This document shows, in pieces, positions 36,401 through 43,563 of a stretch of 64,000 nucleotides of DNA. Every line of letters starts with the position of its first letter. Positions within the stretch are counted from its first letter, which is position 1. The notes beneath the pieces are model-generated. The model did no database searches and was not told where the DNA came from. It worked only from the letters and a program-made list of their open reading frames with translations. The stretch comes from Methylobacter sp. S3L5C (GTDB taxonomy: Bacteria; Pseudomonadota; Gammaproteobacteria; Methylococcales; Methylomonadaceae), in the NCBI RefSeq assembly GCF_022788635.1, contig NZ_CP076024.1, positions 2,790,001-2,854,000 on the forward strand, given 5' to 3'. The translations under genes were made by a program, and so were the position numbers.

Positions 36401-36903
36401 CGGTTAATTCCTTAAAATCAGGTAAACAGCCGGAACTGGATACGCCGATGAACAGAGGCGCTGAAGTTGATCTACAAACAGCGGCACTTATTCCTGAAGA
36501 TTACCTGCCCGATATTCATGCGCGATTGGTGTTGTATAAACGCATATCCAGTGCCGATACGTTAGCCGATTTACATGAACTTCAAGTAGAAATGATAGAC
36601 CGTTTTGGCTTGTTGCCAGAGCCGGTTAAAACCTTGTTTAGTGTTACTGAATTAAAACAAAAAGCGGAAAAATTGGGCATCAAAAAAATAGAAGCCAATG
36701 TTGCAGGTGGGCGGATTATTTTTACCTCGGAACCCAATATTAATACAGAACAGTTGATTACCCTGATACAAACTCAGGCAAAATGTTATAAATTTGACGG
36801 TGTGGATAAGTTAAGATTTATCAAGCCGTTTGAAACGACAGAACAAAAACTTGAGTTTATCAACAGGCTAATGGCAACATTAAGGCTGGAAGCCGTTAAG
36901 TAG
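33433..36903 (+). CDS. mfd: Transcription-repair coupling factor
   Basis: A 1156-residue protein, normal for Mfd. It removes RNA polymerase stalled at DNA lesions and recruits UvrA. The N-terminal UvrB-like region (FLQGEHPILQFPDWETLPYD), the RNA polymerase-interacting domain (IGSPVVHQEHGVGRYLGLQT) and the RecG-like translocase with Walker A GDVGFGKTE, DEEH box (VIDEEHRFGVRQKEH) and HQLRGRVGRS motif VI are all present. The C-terminal TRCF domain is complete. It has its own promoter region after IS5 copy 2. Confidence 0.98.
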   Translation: MADTLIFSLTVPQAKDQPVIWTGLTGCGDSLALASAIKNENRLFVIVTPDNQTALRLEHELAFFLQGEHPILQFPDWETLPYDVFSPLPQIISERLKTLALLPQVKRGALVVSVTTLMHRLAPREHVLANSFSIKIGDDFNLDLNRLKLESVGYQCVSQVYQHAEFAVRGAIVDLFPMGSKVPFRIELFDEEIESIRTFDPETQRSLEKIEQIQLFPAREFPFTDESIKHFRQAFRAAFPEVSPKNTLYVDVSKGITPNGIEYYLPLFVEQTAALFDYLPSSAVLVVSDTFDATAQAFYAEADERFQQRKYDIERPVLKPEQLFLSAEELATRTAAFARITLDNNETVNGIAFACHPLPNVTLDAKLNEPAKALQQFIQAFDGKILFVAESAGRREALIDKLRSYKITVKQVDSWQAFLTSEVSPCMLVAPMEYGLWLGPDQNKSPAIAIITESLLSGEKVLQRRRRRKSAARELENIVNNLNELTIGSPVVHQEHGVGRYLGLQTLEVGGIKAEFLTLEYAHNDKLYVPVSSLHVIGRYTGMSPENAPLHKLGGDQWGKLKSKAIARIRDVAAELLEIHAKRALKKGHAFVIEDADYQAFADAFPFEETPDQQSAIETILEDMASPHPMDRVICGDVGFGKTEVSMRAAFIAVQSGKQVAVLVPTTLLAQQHYQNFRDRFADWPVRVEVMSRFVSPKQQKQIAEELADGKVDIVIGTHTLLSNELKYKALGLVVIDEEHRFGVRQKEHFKKMRSELDLLTLTATPIPRTLNMAMAGLRDISIIASPPPNRHAIKTFISEWVDAQIREACLREIKRGGQVFFLHNEVKSMDKMARQLAELIPEARIEIAHGQLPERELERIMLDFYHQRFNLLLCSTIIESGIDIPSANTIIIDRADKLGLAQLHQLRGRVGRSHHRAYAYFIVPPKSLMSKDAMKRLEAVEASGDLGAGFMLSSHDMEIRGAGELLGDDQSGQIQEIGFSLYTELLERAVNSLKSGKQPELDTPMNRGAEVDLQTAALIPEDYLPDIHARLVLYKRISSADTLADLHELQVEMIDRFGLLPEPVKTLFSVTELKQKAEKLGIKKIEANVAGGRIIFTSEPNINTEQLITLIQTQAKCYKFDGVDKLRFIKPFETTEQKLEFINRLMATLRLEAVK

Positions 36904-36917
36904 CCCCAGTATTGCGT

Positions 36918-37247
36918 TCAGTGTATTGTCGTCTTGGAAAAAAGAACCAGTACAATCACGCCGGCGATTATCAGGGTAATGCCAATAATAGCCGCCATGT
37001 TGAGTGCCTGATGATAGATTATCCAGCCAATCAGTGCGAGCAGGGCTATGCCAACACCGGACCAGATGGCATAGGCGACACCGAGCGGTATGGTACGCAA
37101 TGTCAGTGAAAGAAAGTAGAATGACGATGTGTAGCCAATAACGACAAGCAACGAGGGAACCCAGCGCGTAAAACCTTCTGTGGTTTTAAGTGCGGAAGTT
37201 GCAATAACTTCAGACATGATTGCTATTGACAGATAGATCCACTGCAT
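36918..37247 (-). CDS. Small multidrug resistance (EmrE/QacE-type) exporter
   Basis: A 109-residue membrane protein with four helices. The essential Glu13 lies in SIAIMSEVIATSALKTTEGF, and YAIWSGVGIALLALIGW and AAIIGITLIIAGVIVLVLFS are family signatures. It is a drug/proton antiporter that works as a dimer; quaternary amines are the usual substrates, and the sequence resembles the EmrE rather than the SugE/Gdx branch. It converges on mfd with only 14 bp between them. Confidence 0.9.
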   Translation of the reverse strand: MQWIYLSIAIMSEVIATSALKTTEGFTRWVPSLLVVIGYTSSFYFLSLTLRTIPLGVAYAIWSGVGIALLALIGWIIYHQALNMAAIIGITLIIAGVIVLVLFSKTTIH

Positions 37248-37346
37248 GGTTTTACTAAAGCCTGAGGTAAAGTTGGCCGGACGTTGGCCAAAGAAAGTAT
37301 AAAAGAAGATAACGACGTTTCGATTATGTTTGTTGTCAGGCGTATC

Positions 37347-37362
37347 TTACAGTAATTTGTAA
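37347..37362. promoter_or_regulatory. Operator-like inverted repeat
   Basis: TTACA-n6-TGTAA between the divergent exporter and cupin genes, 99 bp upstream of the exporter start and 79 bp upstream of the cupin ATG. It has the shape of a regulator binding site. No matching regulator is encoded nearby. Confidence 0.35.
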
Positions 37363-37441
37363 ACATCTATTTAATTGCCTTTTGTCTAACGCGTTATCGA
37401 CCAACGATAATGATCAACTATTTCAGGAGAGTAACCCCATC

Positions 37442-37807
37442 ATGCAAATACAAATTTTAAAACCCGATGAAGCTGATCAATTCTACTTCGATGAAGGTTG
37501 TTTTATTTTGGAATTATCAAATTCACCAGAAGATCCGGGTATGTCTATTGCCAGAGCCACGGTTAAGGCCGGGGTGACCACCAAATTGCACCGTTTAAAC
37601 GGCATTGTCGAAAGATACGTTATTTTGTCAGGGAGTGCAAAAGTTGAGGTAGGTGAGTCGGGGGAGCAACAGTTATCAGCAGGCGATGTGGTTATTATTC
37701 CATCCTTGTGTTCGCAAAGAATTACCAATACGGGTACAGAAGATCTGGTTTTTTTAGCCATCTGCACACCACGTTTTACTGAAAAAGCCTATGAAAATAT
37801 AGAGTAG
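37442..37807 (+). CDS. Cupin-domain protein
   Basis: A 121-residue single-domain cupin from ATG 37442, which has an AGGAG site 15 bases upstream; a TTG at 37382 is less likely. Motif 1 is TTKLHRLNGIVERYVILSG and motif 2 is AGDVVIIPSLCSQRITNTG. In motif 2 the usual metal-binding His is replaced (SQRITN), so metal binding may be weak or absent. The function cannot be read; small cupins of this type include isomerases and dioxygenases. Confidence 0.8.
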   Translation: MQIQILKPDEADQFYFDEGCFILELSNSPEDPGMSIARATVKAGVTTKLHRLNGIVERYVILSGSAKVEVGESGEQQLSAGDVVIIPSLCSQRITNTGTEDLVFLAICTPRFTEKAYENIE

Positions 37808-38109
37808 GTTTGGGGATAATTATTCAGCCCCCGGCTTTGAAAAAGAGGAGTTAGGGGCAAGCCATTCCGAGAGTGTGTTGATTTTTGGTTGTAACTGACT
37901 GGCAAATCACGGCCAATACCGGACACCGAACAACACTGAAGTTATTGGTGCTTGCTTGAATTTATTTTTGAGAGAAAATATTTTTTTAGTTTGTTGTTGT
38001 GTTCTATCAGTTTAGTCGGTGGATTAAGCGGTGTGGAACTTAATGGCATAACAAAGTGACTATCAAAAATAAATATGATAGAATCGACAAAAATAAATAA
38101 AAGCTATAA
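37808..38109. other. Intergenic region
   Basis: About 300 bp of AT-rich sequence without a gene. It leads up to the IS4 insertion site. No integron integrase gene is found here although the cassette array begins just beyond. Confidence 0.5.
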
Positions 38110-38119
38110 GGATATACAC

Positions 38120-39637
38120 TAATACTGCTACCGCAAATATAAAAAACAAAGTCAGAGGCTTAAACATGCCTCGTTTCTTGGCACCATCAGCAAAGGAAAG
38201 GGTTTTGGTCGGCGTTTGACTGCTCTTGGCTGGCTCTTACGTTTTTGTTTTCCAATGGCCGTTGATGCCATCGCTTTTAATAATTCACGCAAGGCGCTTA
38301 TGAGTTGGTTCCCTGTCAAGCCTACCATCTGCTTGGCGGCTTGAATGACCAGTTGCACTGCTGACCTGAAACTCAGTTGGCGGGGTATCTTCTCATGCAG
38401 GCTGGCTGCCTGTGCCAAATTGCCACGAATGATGTTGTATGCCAATAAGTGGATAGCTATCTCCTTGCTTACCATGTCAGGTTTTTTGCACCGTAATATT
38501 TCCATGCCCATATTGGTTTTGATGGAACGAAAATCCAGCTCAATTTTCCAGCGCTGCTTATAAAGCATAGCCAGCTCTTGCTTATGAAAGCCCTTTGCAT
38601 TTAGTAAGGTGGTCAAATAGATTCTGCCGTTTACCGCAAACTCTCGGACGGTAATCGATTCCGGCAAGTCGCTATAGTCCTGCTTGGACATCCACACCGG
38701 TTTCCGTTTGGGTTTCGTCCAGTCAATCAAATGATCTCTTGCACCCAGGTAGACACCCAAGCTGAAATCTACTTTTTTCCGGGCATGTAGTGGAAATAGC
38801 ACAGGAATTTCACGAGCCTGCAAGAGCGCAATAATGGCGAAGGTACAGTAATAGCGGTCCGCCATCAGCAAGTCGCCAACTGACAGGCTGCCAAACAGTT
38901 GACTGAGTAACGATGTTTCGCCAGTTCCTTTGCCTTGATAGGCTCCCAGGCTATAGTCGAGCACGGTTCCTGCAGCCAAAGAAATCAACACAACCATGCG
39001 AGCAATCGGAAAGCCCAAACCAGGCTTTTGACTATCCAGCTGAGGAAAGTCTGCCTGATTCTCTGGTGTATCTGGCATTTGCACCGTTGCTCCATCAGTA
39101 AGGACAACGTTATAACCCTTCCATCGCCACGCGGCCAGAGACTGGTTATGAAGACGCAAACCAGCAGCTGTGGTGGCTGCTCTGAGTTCCTTTAGTGGTA
39201 AGCGTTGTCGGGCTTTACAGTAAGGTCCCGTGTTAACCGTATTGGCTGATTGTCCATCGACGATACGATCAATCAATACGCCTGCCACTGCCTGTTTACA
39301 GGAACCGTCATCACTTAATACTTGGAAAATGAAAGCTTTAAGCGTGACTAAGGGCAAGAACACCGAGGAGCGTTTATGCGGGGTATTGGCGATAATGTTG
39401 GTAATGCTGTCGGCTGAAAAAAATCCTCAACACCTAGTCCTTGGGATTGCAAAAATGACTTTTTGAAGCGGTCAATTTGCTGCTGAATACGGTTTTTTTT
39501 AATAGCTGGCATGGTTAAGTTATTGATCAGACTTTGTAATACTCAAAATTCTACCAGAATAGTGCTTGATCTTTATCTTATTATTTGCGTATCTAACTGT
39601 AACTTATAGATTAATTACATTTGCGGTAGCAGTATTA
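38120..39637 (-). mobile_element. IS4-family insertion sequence, full length
   Basis: A 1518-bp element with TAATACTGCTACCGCAAAT inverted repeats at both ends, flanked by the perfect 10-bp direct repeat GGATATACAC (38110-38119 and 39638-39647). The size of the duplication and the transposase type agree with the IS4 family. It is the intact relative of the deleted copy at 9766-10635 and the end fragment at 18400-18539. Confidence 0.95.
38152..39363 (-). CDS. IS4-family transposase
   Basis: A 403-residue frame starting at a GTG. The DDE core includes NVVLTDGATVQMPDTPENQA and DLLMADRYYCTFAIIALLQA, and the IS4-type Y-R-E-K signature is LYKQRWKIELDFRSIKTNMG. An upstream frame beginning at ATG 39512 (MPAIKKNRIQQQIDRFKKSF) encodes what looks like the N-terminal domain and meets this frame at a run of seven T (- strand) near 39413-39425, where a -1 shift would fuse them into about 450 residues. 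Either the two parts are joined by frameshifting or the N-terminal part is lost. Confidence 0.88.
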   Translation of the reverse strand: MFLPLVTLKAFIFQVLSDDGSCKQAVAGVLIDRIVDGQSANTVNTGPYCKARQRLPLKELRAATTAAGLRLHNQSLAAWRWKGYNVVLTDGATVQMPDTPENQADFPQLDSQKPGLGFPIARMVVLISLAAGTVLDYSLGAYQGKGTGETSLLSQLFGSLSVGDLLMADRYYCTFAIIALLQAREIPVLFPLHARKKVDFSLGVYLGARDHLIDWTKPKRKPVWMSKQDYSDLPESITVREFAVNGRIYLTTLLNAKGFHKQELAMLYKQRWKIELDFRSIKTNMGMEILRCKKPDMVSKEIAIHLLAYNIIRGNLAQAASLHEKIPRQLSFRSAVQLVIQAAKQMVGLTGNQLISALRELLKAMASTAIGKQKRKSQPRAVKRRPKPFPLLMVPRNEACLSL

Positions 39638-39666
39638 GGATATACACCTTATTTTGGGATTTTAAA

Positions 39667-39700
39667 AGACACCTTTTTAGGTGTCTACTTTACGTTAGGC
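39667..39700 (+). other. Recombination core at the left edge of the cassette array
   Basis: A small hairpin (39667-39673 with 39680-39686) is followed by GTTAGGC at 39694-39700, matching the integron core GTTRRRY. The first cassette would begin at the TT of this core. The upstream half of a normal attC is not seen, so this may be an attI-like site or a truncated attC. Confidence 0.5.
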
Positions 39701-39730
39701 TTTCCAAAAGAAAAAATAAAAAGAGATAAT

Positions 39731-40072
39731 ATGACTATGGTTTTTTGCAGAGGTTATGGGAAAGAACTTCATGAAACAGCTTCAATGTGTCCGCATTGTG
39801 GCTTTGTTCAACCAATTCAATCTGTACTTATAAAAGATTCACAATGGATGTCAGTGACCGCACTTGTATTATCGGTCATGTATTTTCTTAGTTGGTTTAA
39901 TCTGCCTGATTGGGATAAGGATGTGAAGGTTGGGCTGTGGATGTTTTCAATTTCTAGTCTCGTACTTGCTGTTACAAGCATACAACAAAAAAGGAACGGT
40001 AAAATATTTTCGTTTATCAGCATTGCTGTATTTGTCATTACTATGCTCATACTAATTGGGAAATCAACGTAG
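39731..40072 (+). CDS. Membrane protein with N-terminal zinc ribbon, cassette gene 1
   Basis: A 113-residue protein from ATG 39731. The N terminus has a zinc-ribbon-like pattern, CRGYGKELHETASMCPHCGF, although the first pair (C-x3 without second Cys) is incomplete. It is followed by three hydrophobic segments (MSVTALVLSVMYFLSWF, VGLWMFSISSLVLAVTSI, FISIAVFVITMLILIG). The layout resembles small zinc-ribbon membrane proteins of unknown function. It fills an integron cassette that ends at the attC site 40131-40182. Confidence 0.65.
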   Translation: MTMVFCRGYGKELHETASMCPHCGFVQPIQSVLIKDSQWMSVTALVLSVMYFLSWFNLPDWDKDVKVGLWMFSISSLVLAVTSIQQKRNGKIFSFISIAVFVITMLILIGKST

Positions 40073-40130
40073 ATATTAAAAGTGCAATAAAATGGGCTGA
40101 GGTACGAAGCCCATCAATCGAGAAACAATC

Positions 40131-40182
40131 GCCTAACTCAACGTTCCAGCGGAGCTTCGCTACGCTGAACTTTGTGTTATGT
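40131..40182 (+). other. Integron attC site 1
   Basis: R'' is GCCTAAC (40131-40137), L'' is CAACGTTC and L' is GAACTTTG, R' is GTTATGT (40176-40182), with CAGCG/CGCTG pairing inside. GCCTAAC is the exact complement of the TTAGGC that opens the cassette at 39695, as expected for a circularised cassette. This makes the 482-bp unit 39695-40176 a convincing gene cassette. Confidence 0.8.
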
Positions 40183-40217
40183 TAAAAAATAAACCTTAAT
40201 TTCTCGAGAGAAAATAT

Positions 40218-40670
40218 ATGAGTGAACTATCGATACTTATGGCGTTTGTTTGGATTATTGCAGAGGTTATTGGTTACTTTAGAAAAACAGAATTTTCACA
40301 GCGCATGAAAACGGGAGCAAAATGGTCAGTAGCGTTTGTTTCTTTAAGCACTTATAAAATCTATAAAATCGATGGAGCTGATAAAACTTCTTTGGTATAT
40401 TTCGCCAGCGCAGTTTTCTTATATACAGCAGTTGCTATAGCAATTTATTTTTATAGGTTAAAAGCGTTTAATTTCATCAAAAAACAATTCGAAACCTCTA
40501 CAGGCAATATTTCTGAATCAGAAAAGAGCATAGGAAAACTAATTGTTTTTCAATTTTCTAATGGATTAACTCAGTTAATTGCGATCATTGCGGGTTTTTA
40601 TACTGGAGTTTTAATAAATGGTCTTGTGTTAGCGGCTATTATGCTTGTAAATCTTTCCGTAGCTGGATAA
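40218..40670 (+). CDS. Small membrane protein, cassette gene 2a
   Basis: A 150-residue protein with about four hydrophobic segments (MAFVWIIAEVIGYF; WSVAFVSLSTYKIYKI; LVYFASAVFLYTAVAIAIYF; LIAIIAGFYTGVLINGLVLA). It is AT-rich and not recognised. It ends 4 bp before the ADP-ribosyltransferase-like gene, so the two are probably co-expressed; it might be its anchor, channel or immunity partner. Confidence 0.65.
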   Translation: MSELSILMAFVWIIAEVIGYFRKTEFSQRMKTGAKWSVAFVSLSTYKIYKIDGADKTSLVYFASAVFLYTAVAIAIYFYRLKAFNFIKKQFETSTGNISESEKSIGKLIVFQFSNGLTQLIAIIAGFYTGVLINGLVLAAIMLVNLSVAG

Positions 40671-40674
40671 TACA

Positions 40675-41301
40675 TTGAAAAAATCAGATAGCGATTTTTT
40701 AAGCAACAATTTATCAATTGATATAGATTGGCTGGTACAAGAATTAAACTCTCCAAAAATAATCCAATTCAAACAAATACTGGGCTTATTTATTTCTAGT
40801 GCGATAGATTTGCTTGGGAAAAATAATTCAGAAAAAGAAATACTTGAACTTTTTAAATTATCCATTGCATCAAACAATAATGAGAAATTATACGAAATCA
40901 TTGATTCACTAAGGCAGGCGTTCACATCTTATGCGTCAGGCGGGTTATTTGACCTGTATATTTATCAATCAAATGAATCATGGTATCCAAAAATAGTGCT
41001 TAAATCTGTACTTAAGCCTAATGACATTTCAGTTTTATCAAGTTCTATTGATGTATATCGAGGTTGTGATATTTCAGAATTTAATAGTAAGAGATACGGT
41101 CAGTCTTGGAGTACATCAATTGAAGTAGCCAAAAAATTTGCATACCAACACTATAATTCACAACCTTGGTATAAAAAAGAAAAAAGGTGTGTTTTGAAAG
41201 CAACAATAAAAAAAGAATCTGTATTTTTCTCACGACAAAATCACTACGAGAAAGAAATAGCTGTGAATATTGAAAAATTATCCAATGTACAAAAAACATA
41301 A
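40675..41301 (+). CDS. Putative ADP-ribosyltransferase-like protein, cassette gene 2b
   Basis: A 208-residue soluble protein from a TTG start. Residues 125-200 show the R-STS-ExE pattern of Arg-type mono-ADP-ribosyltransferases: Arg129 in VYRGCD, Ser-Thr-Ser at 146-148 in SWSTSIEVAKKFA, and Glu192-Lys-Glu194 in YEKEIAV. The first 100 residues are helical and unrecognised. If the pattern is real, it would transfer ADP-ribose from NAD to a target and could act as a toxin or defence effector. This rests on motif spacing only. Its stop codon lies within an ACATAAC core-like sequence (41296-41302). Confidence 0.55.
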   Translation: MKKSDSDFLSNNLSIDIDWLVQELNSPKIIQFKQILGLFISSAIDLLGKNNSEKEILELFKLSIASNNNEKLYEIIDSLRQAFTSYASGGLFDLYIYQSNESWYPKIVLKSVLKPNDISVLSSSIDVYRGCDISEFNSKRYGQSWSTSIEVAKKFAYQHYNSQPWYKKEKRCVLKATIKKESVFFSRQNHYEKEIAVNIEKLSNVQKT

Positions 41302-41309
41302 CAAAAACA

Positions 41310-41476
41310 TGTACTCGGACAAAATAAAGTATCAGGCGATTACCGATAGCGTCGGTGTGCCAATTAACACGCAAAGTCCACTCGATATGGGCGGCGCGTT
41401 CATCTGGTTGTTCTTTTCGTTTATCAATCGCCAAGAGAAGGCTAAAAAACCGACCTCCGCAGGAAGTCAGCAATGA
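41310..41476 (+). CDS. Small protein upstream of exported cassette protein
   Basis: A 55-residue frame from ATG 41310 (MYSDKIKYQAITDSVGVPIN) with one possible membrane segment (GGAFIWLFFSFI). Its TGA overlaps the ATG of the next gene by 4 bases, which supports real translation. No similarity recognised. It could also be the tail of a gene fused to the cassette by deletion. Confidence 0.45.
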
Positions 41477-42114
41477 ACTCAATAATTCCAAAATATCTAT
41501 TCTGCGCGTTAGTTGTTTTTGCCCTGCTTGGTAATTCTGCGTTCGCAGAAGACACTTCATTTCGTTGGGTTCAGTTAGCCTACGGTATCTCGCTAGACGT
41601 TCCGTCACATTGGACGGTATTCTCGCAAGACAACCGCAGAAATCTCGGCGCTGCTGGCCAAGCAATAACTGACAACGCTGGCATTAAAGAGCTGAGTGGT
41701 CGTAAAGAATCCTTGCTGGCGATGAACGCCGCACCCAATCCAACCGGAGCAATGATTGGTGTAAGCATTACATCGCCACCTGATTACACGCAGAACGATC
41801 TTGCGGCTGTAACGCCAGGAGACCTTAAAGAGGTTAGCGCAGAAGCGCTAGGCATGTTTAGAAAGCTTGAAGCATCTGGCGGACCAAAGATCATTGAGAT
41901 GCAGCCTGTACGCATTGAAAAATTCAATAATTATCGCGTTTTGGTTATGCCGTACGTTCGTACAGGCATTAATGGGCCTTCACCTTGGCAAGTGACGCAA
42001 TACAAAATTCCTGTTTCCAATCGGCTTATCGAGATAACTCTATCACACAGGCAATCGGATGCCATTGTTTGGCGGCCAATACTGGAAAGAGTAAAGCGCT
42101 CGGTGCAGTTCTGA
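41473..42114 (+). CDS. Exported protein of unknown function, cassette gene 3
   Basis: A 213-residue protein with a signal peptide (YLFCALVVFALLGNSAFAED, cleavage after AFA). The mature part (WVQLAYGISLDVPSHWTVFS; VRIEKFNNYRVLVMPYVRTG; ISLSHRQSD-type end) looks like a compact periplasmic domain of the PsbP/photosystem-like or lipid-binding kind, but I cannot assign it. It is followed 20 bp later by attC site 2, as is normal for a cassette gene. Confidence 0.65.
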   Translation: MNSIIPKYLFCALVVFALLGNSAFAEDTSFRWVQLAYGISLDVPSHWTVFSQDNRRNLGAAGQAITDNAGIKELSGRKESLLAMNAAPNPTGAMIGVSITSPPDYTQNDLAAVTPGDLKEVSAEALGMFRKLEASGGPKIIEMQPVRIEKFNNYRVLVMPYVRTGINGPSPWQVTQYKIPVSNRLIEITLSHRQSDAIVWRPILERVKRSVQF

Positions 42115-42133
42115 TGTATCCCGACAACAAATC

Positions 42134-42202
42134 GCTCAACACGGACGTTCAAAAGCGGCGCTTCGCTCTGCTTTAGAACGTCGGTTAGCTCAAACGTTAT
42201 GT
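42134..42202 (+). other. Integron attC site 2
   Basis: R'' is GCTCAAC (42134-42140), L'' GGACGTTC pairs with L' GAACGTC (42176-42182), an inner AAAGC/GCTTT stem is present, and R' is GTTATGT (42196-42202). The tail TTAGCTCAAACGTTATGT closely resembles the 3' half of known aadA-type attC sites. Confidence 0.8.
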
Positions 42203-42291
42203 GCCTCTTGCCGAACGAAGTTTAGTGATGATCTGAAGGTCGGTGAGAGATGTAATTCGGTGAAGGGAATATGATATGAAAAGAGTAAGAA

Positions 42292-43089
42292 ATGAAATGG
42301 TATGAGTTACTAGCTTCGATTATAAGCGCTGGCTTCTGGGCATGGATTGGTTTAATTTTTTTTGGAGGTGCGATCGGTACTACAATTATTTTCTTTCCCT
42401 TCGGCACTTTGCCTATCCTATTCTTTGTAGGGGTAATTTTATACTTTTATGCTGATGATCTGTATCAGAAAAATGTTGGAAGTAAAGTAAGTAGTGGAAT
42501 TACTGAGTTTCCCCTTGAAGCCTCTATGTGCTTATACGGTACCAATGAAAATAAGATCAACTTCAGTGAAGATGGCAGTAGTGTAGTTCTAACCATTGAA
42601 ACTCCCAGCTATATCAATCTAGATACTCCTGCTAATGTAAGAGAATATCTGAAAGAAAAAATGCGGGGCATTGACAGCGTTGATCTCAATTGGGTGGATC
42701 AATACACCATAACTGCTATTAGCGAAAACGAAGAAGTTGGGTCGCACCAGATAGTTGTTTCCATTCCGGATGAGGTGGTGTTAACTGATAAATACATTAA
42801 CCATGAGATCAAAAATGTTGGAAGAGTTTTCAAACGAAACAACGCGGGAAACTCTATTCGGTGGTTGCTATATCCTCAAGGAGAACGTCGAACCGAGAGA
42901 AAAGACGGAAGGCTATTTGTATACATAGACCGTTTGCAAATAGTCCCTGGGATTCTTGATGAAAAGCAGAAAATAATGTCAGAAAAGCAGATTACTAGAA
43001 ATATAAAGAACCGCCTATGGAATAGAGTTGATGTTAAATGCATCAGTCTAGATGAAAAAACTTATTGCGGAGAAATACTGGGCGTTTAA
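42292..43089 (+). CDS. Membrane-anchored protein of unknown function, cassette gene 4
   Basis: A 265-residue protein. Two hydrophobic segments at the N terminus (ASIISAGFWAWIGLIFFGGA; LPILFFVGVILYFYADDLY) anchor a hydrophilic domain of about 200 residues (INFSEDGSSVVLTIETPSYI; TDKYINHEIKNVGRVFKRN). No family recognised. It follows attC site 2 directly, so it should be a cassette gene, but no attC is found after it. Confidence 0.6.
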   Translation: MKWYELLASIISAGFWAWIGLIFFGGAIGTTIIFFPFGTLPILFFVGVILYFYADDLYQKNVGSKVSSGITEFPLEASMCLYGTNENKINFSEDGSSVVLTIETPSYINLDTPANVREYLKEKMRGIDSVDLNWVDQYTITAISENEEVGSHQIVVSIPDEVVLTDKYINHEIKNVGRVFKRNNAGNSIRWLLYPQGERRTERKDGRLFVYIDRLQIVPGILDEKQKIMSEKQITRNIKNRLWNRVDVKCISLDEKTYCGEILGV

Positions 43090-43129
43090 TCGATTAATTC
43101 AGGAATCATATTTGTTTAGCTTATTTATG

Positions 43130-43240
43130 GGTGCATTTAAACAAACGACAGGATTGTTTCATAGGATTTCTTACAAAGTCATATCTGGCGTGGCTTTGAT
43201 CTACTTTCTGGCTTCCCAAAAAAGCACCCGTTTTTGATAG
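43130..43240. mobile_element. Fragment related to the MITE-like element at 18540
   Basis: It starts GGGTGCATTTAAACAAACGA, nearly identical to the left end of the 18540-18906 element, and shares the later TGGCGTGGCTTT. A GGTGC/GCACC pair near 43130 and 43225 could mark its ends, giving a shorter member of about 100 bp. It lies where the last cassette should have its attC. Confidence 0.5.
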
Positions 43241-43458
43241 CTAAAATTGGGAAGTGGGTAATTGACGCTAAGCCTTATCAGCAATTCTCATTATGACGAA
43301 AACCTATCCAATTTCAGGCTTTGGGGGTCGGTTGATTGGGCTTCCCGGCTTATAAGACCAGCCTTCCAGCATGAAATCGAGCAGGTGCTCCCAGTTATCG
43401 AAACAAAGGTAGGTAGTCAGTGCCTTCATATCATCGAACAAACGTCTGCGTGAAGGTA

Positions 43459-43563
43459 GCCATGTCGGGTTAGCGATAGCGTAACCCGACATTTTAATTA
43501 TTCATAGCCAATATTATCAGCCCCGTAACAAATGTGTCGGGTTACGGCTTTCGCCTAATCCGA
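43459..43563. repeat. REP-like palindromic repeats
   Basis: Two stem-loops of the CGGGTTA..TAACCCG kind (43465-43491 and 43531-43563) in tandem. Such palindromes are common as dispersed intergenic repeats in many bacterial genomes. Confidence 0.6.

Noticed and set aside
36918-37400. Guanidine riboswitch upstream of the SMR exporter gene
   Set aside because: A GGCC..GGCC stem lies in the leader, but the ACGR-loop hairpin pair of guanidine-II and the guanidine-III core are absent, and the protein resembles EmrE rather than guanidinium exporters.
37808-38119. Integron integrase gene left of the cassette array
   Set aside because: There are only about 300 bp between the cupin gene and the IS4 copy, with no open frame of the right length or motif on either strand.
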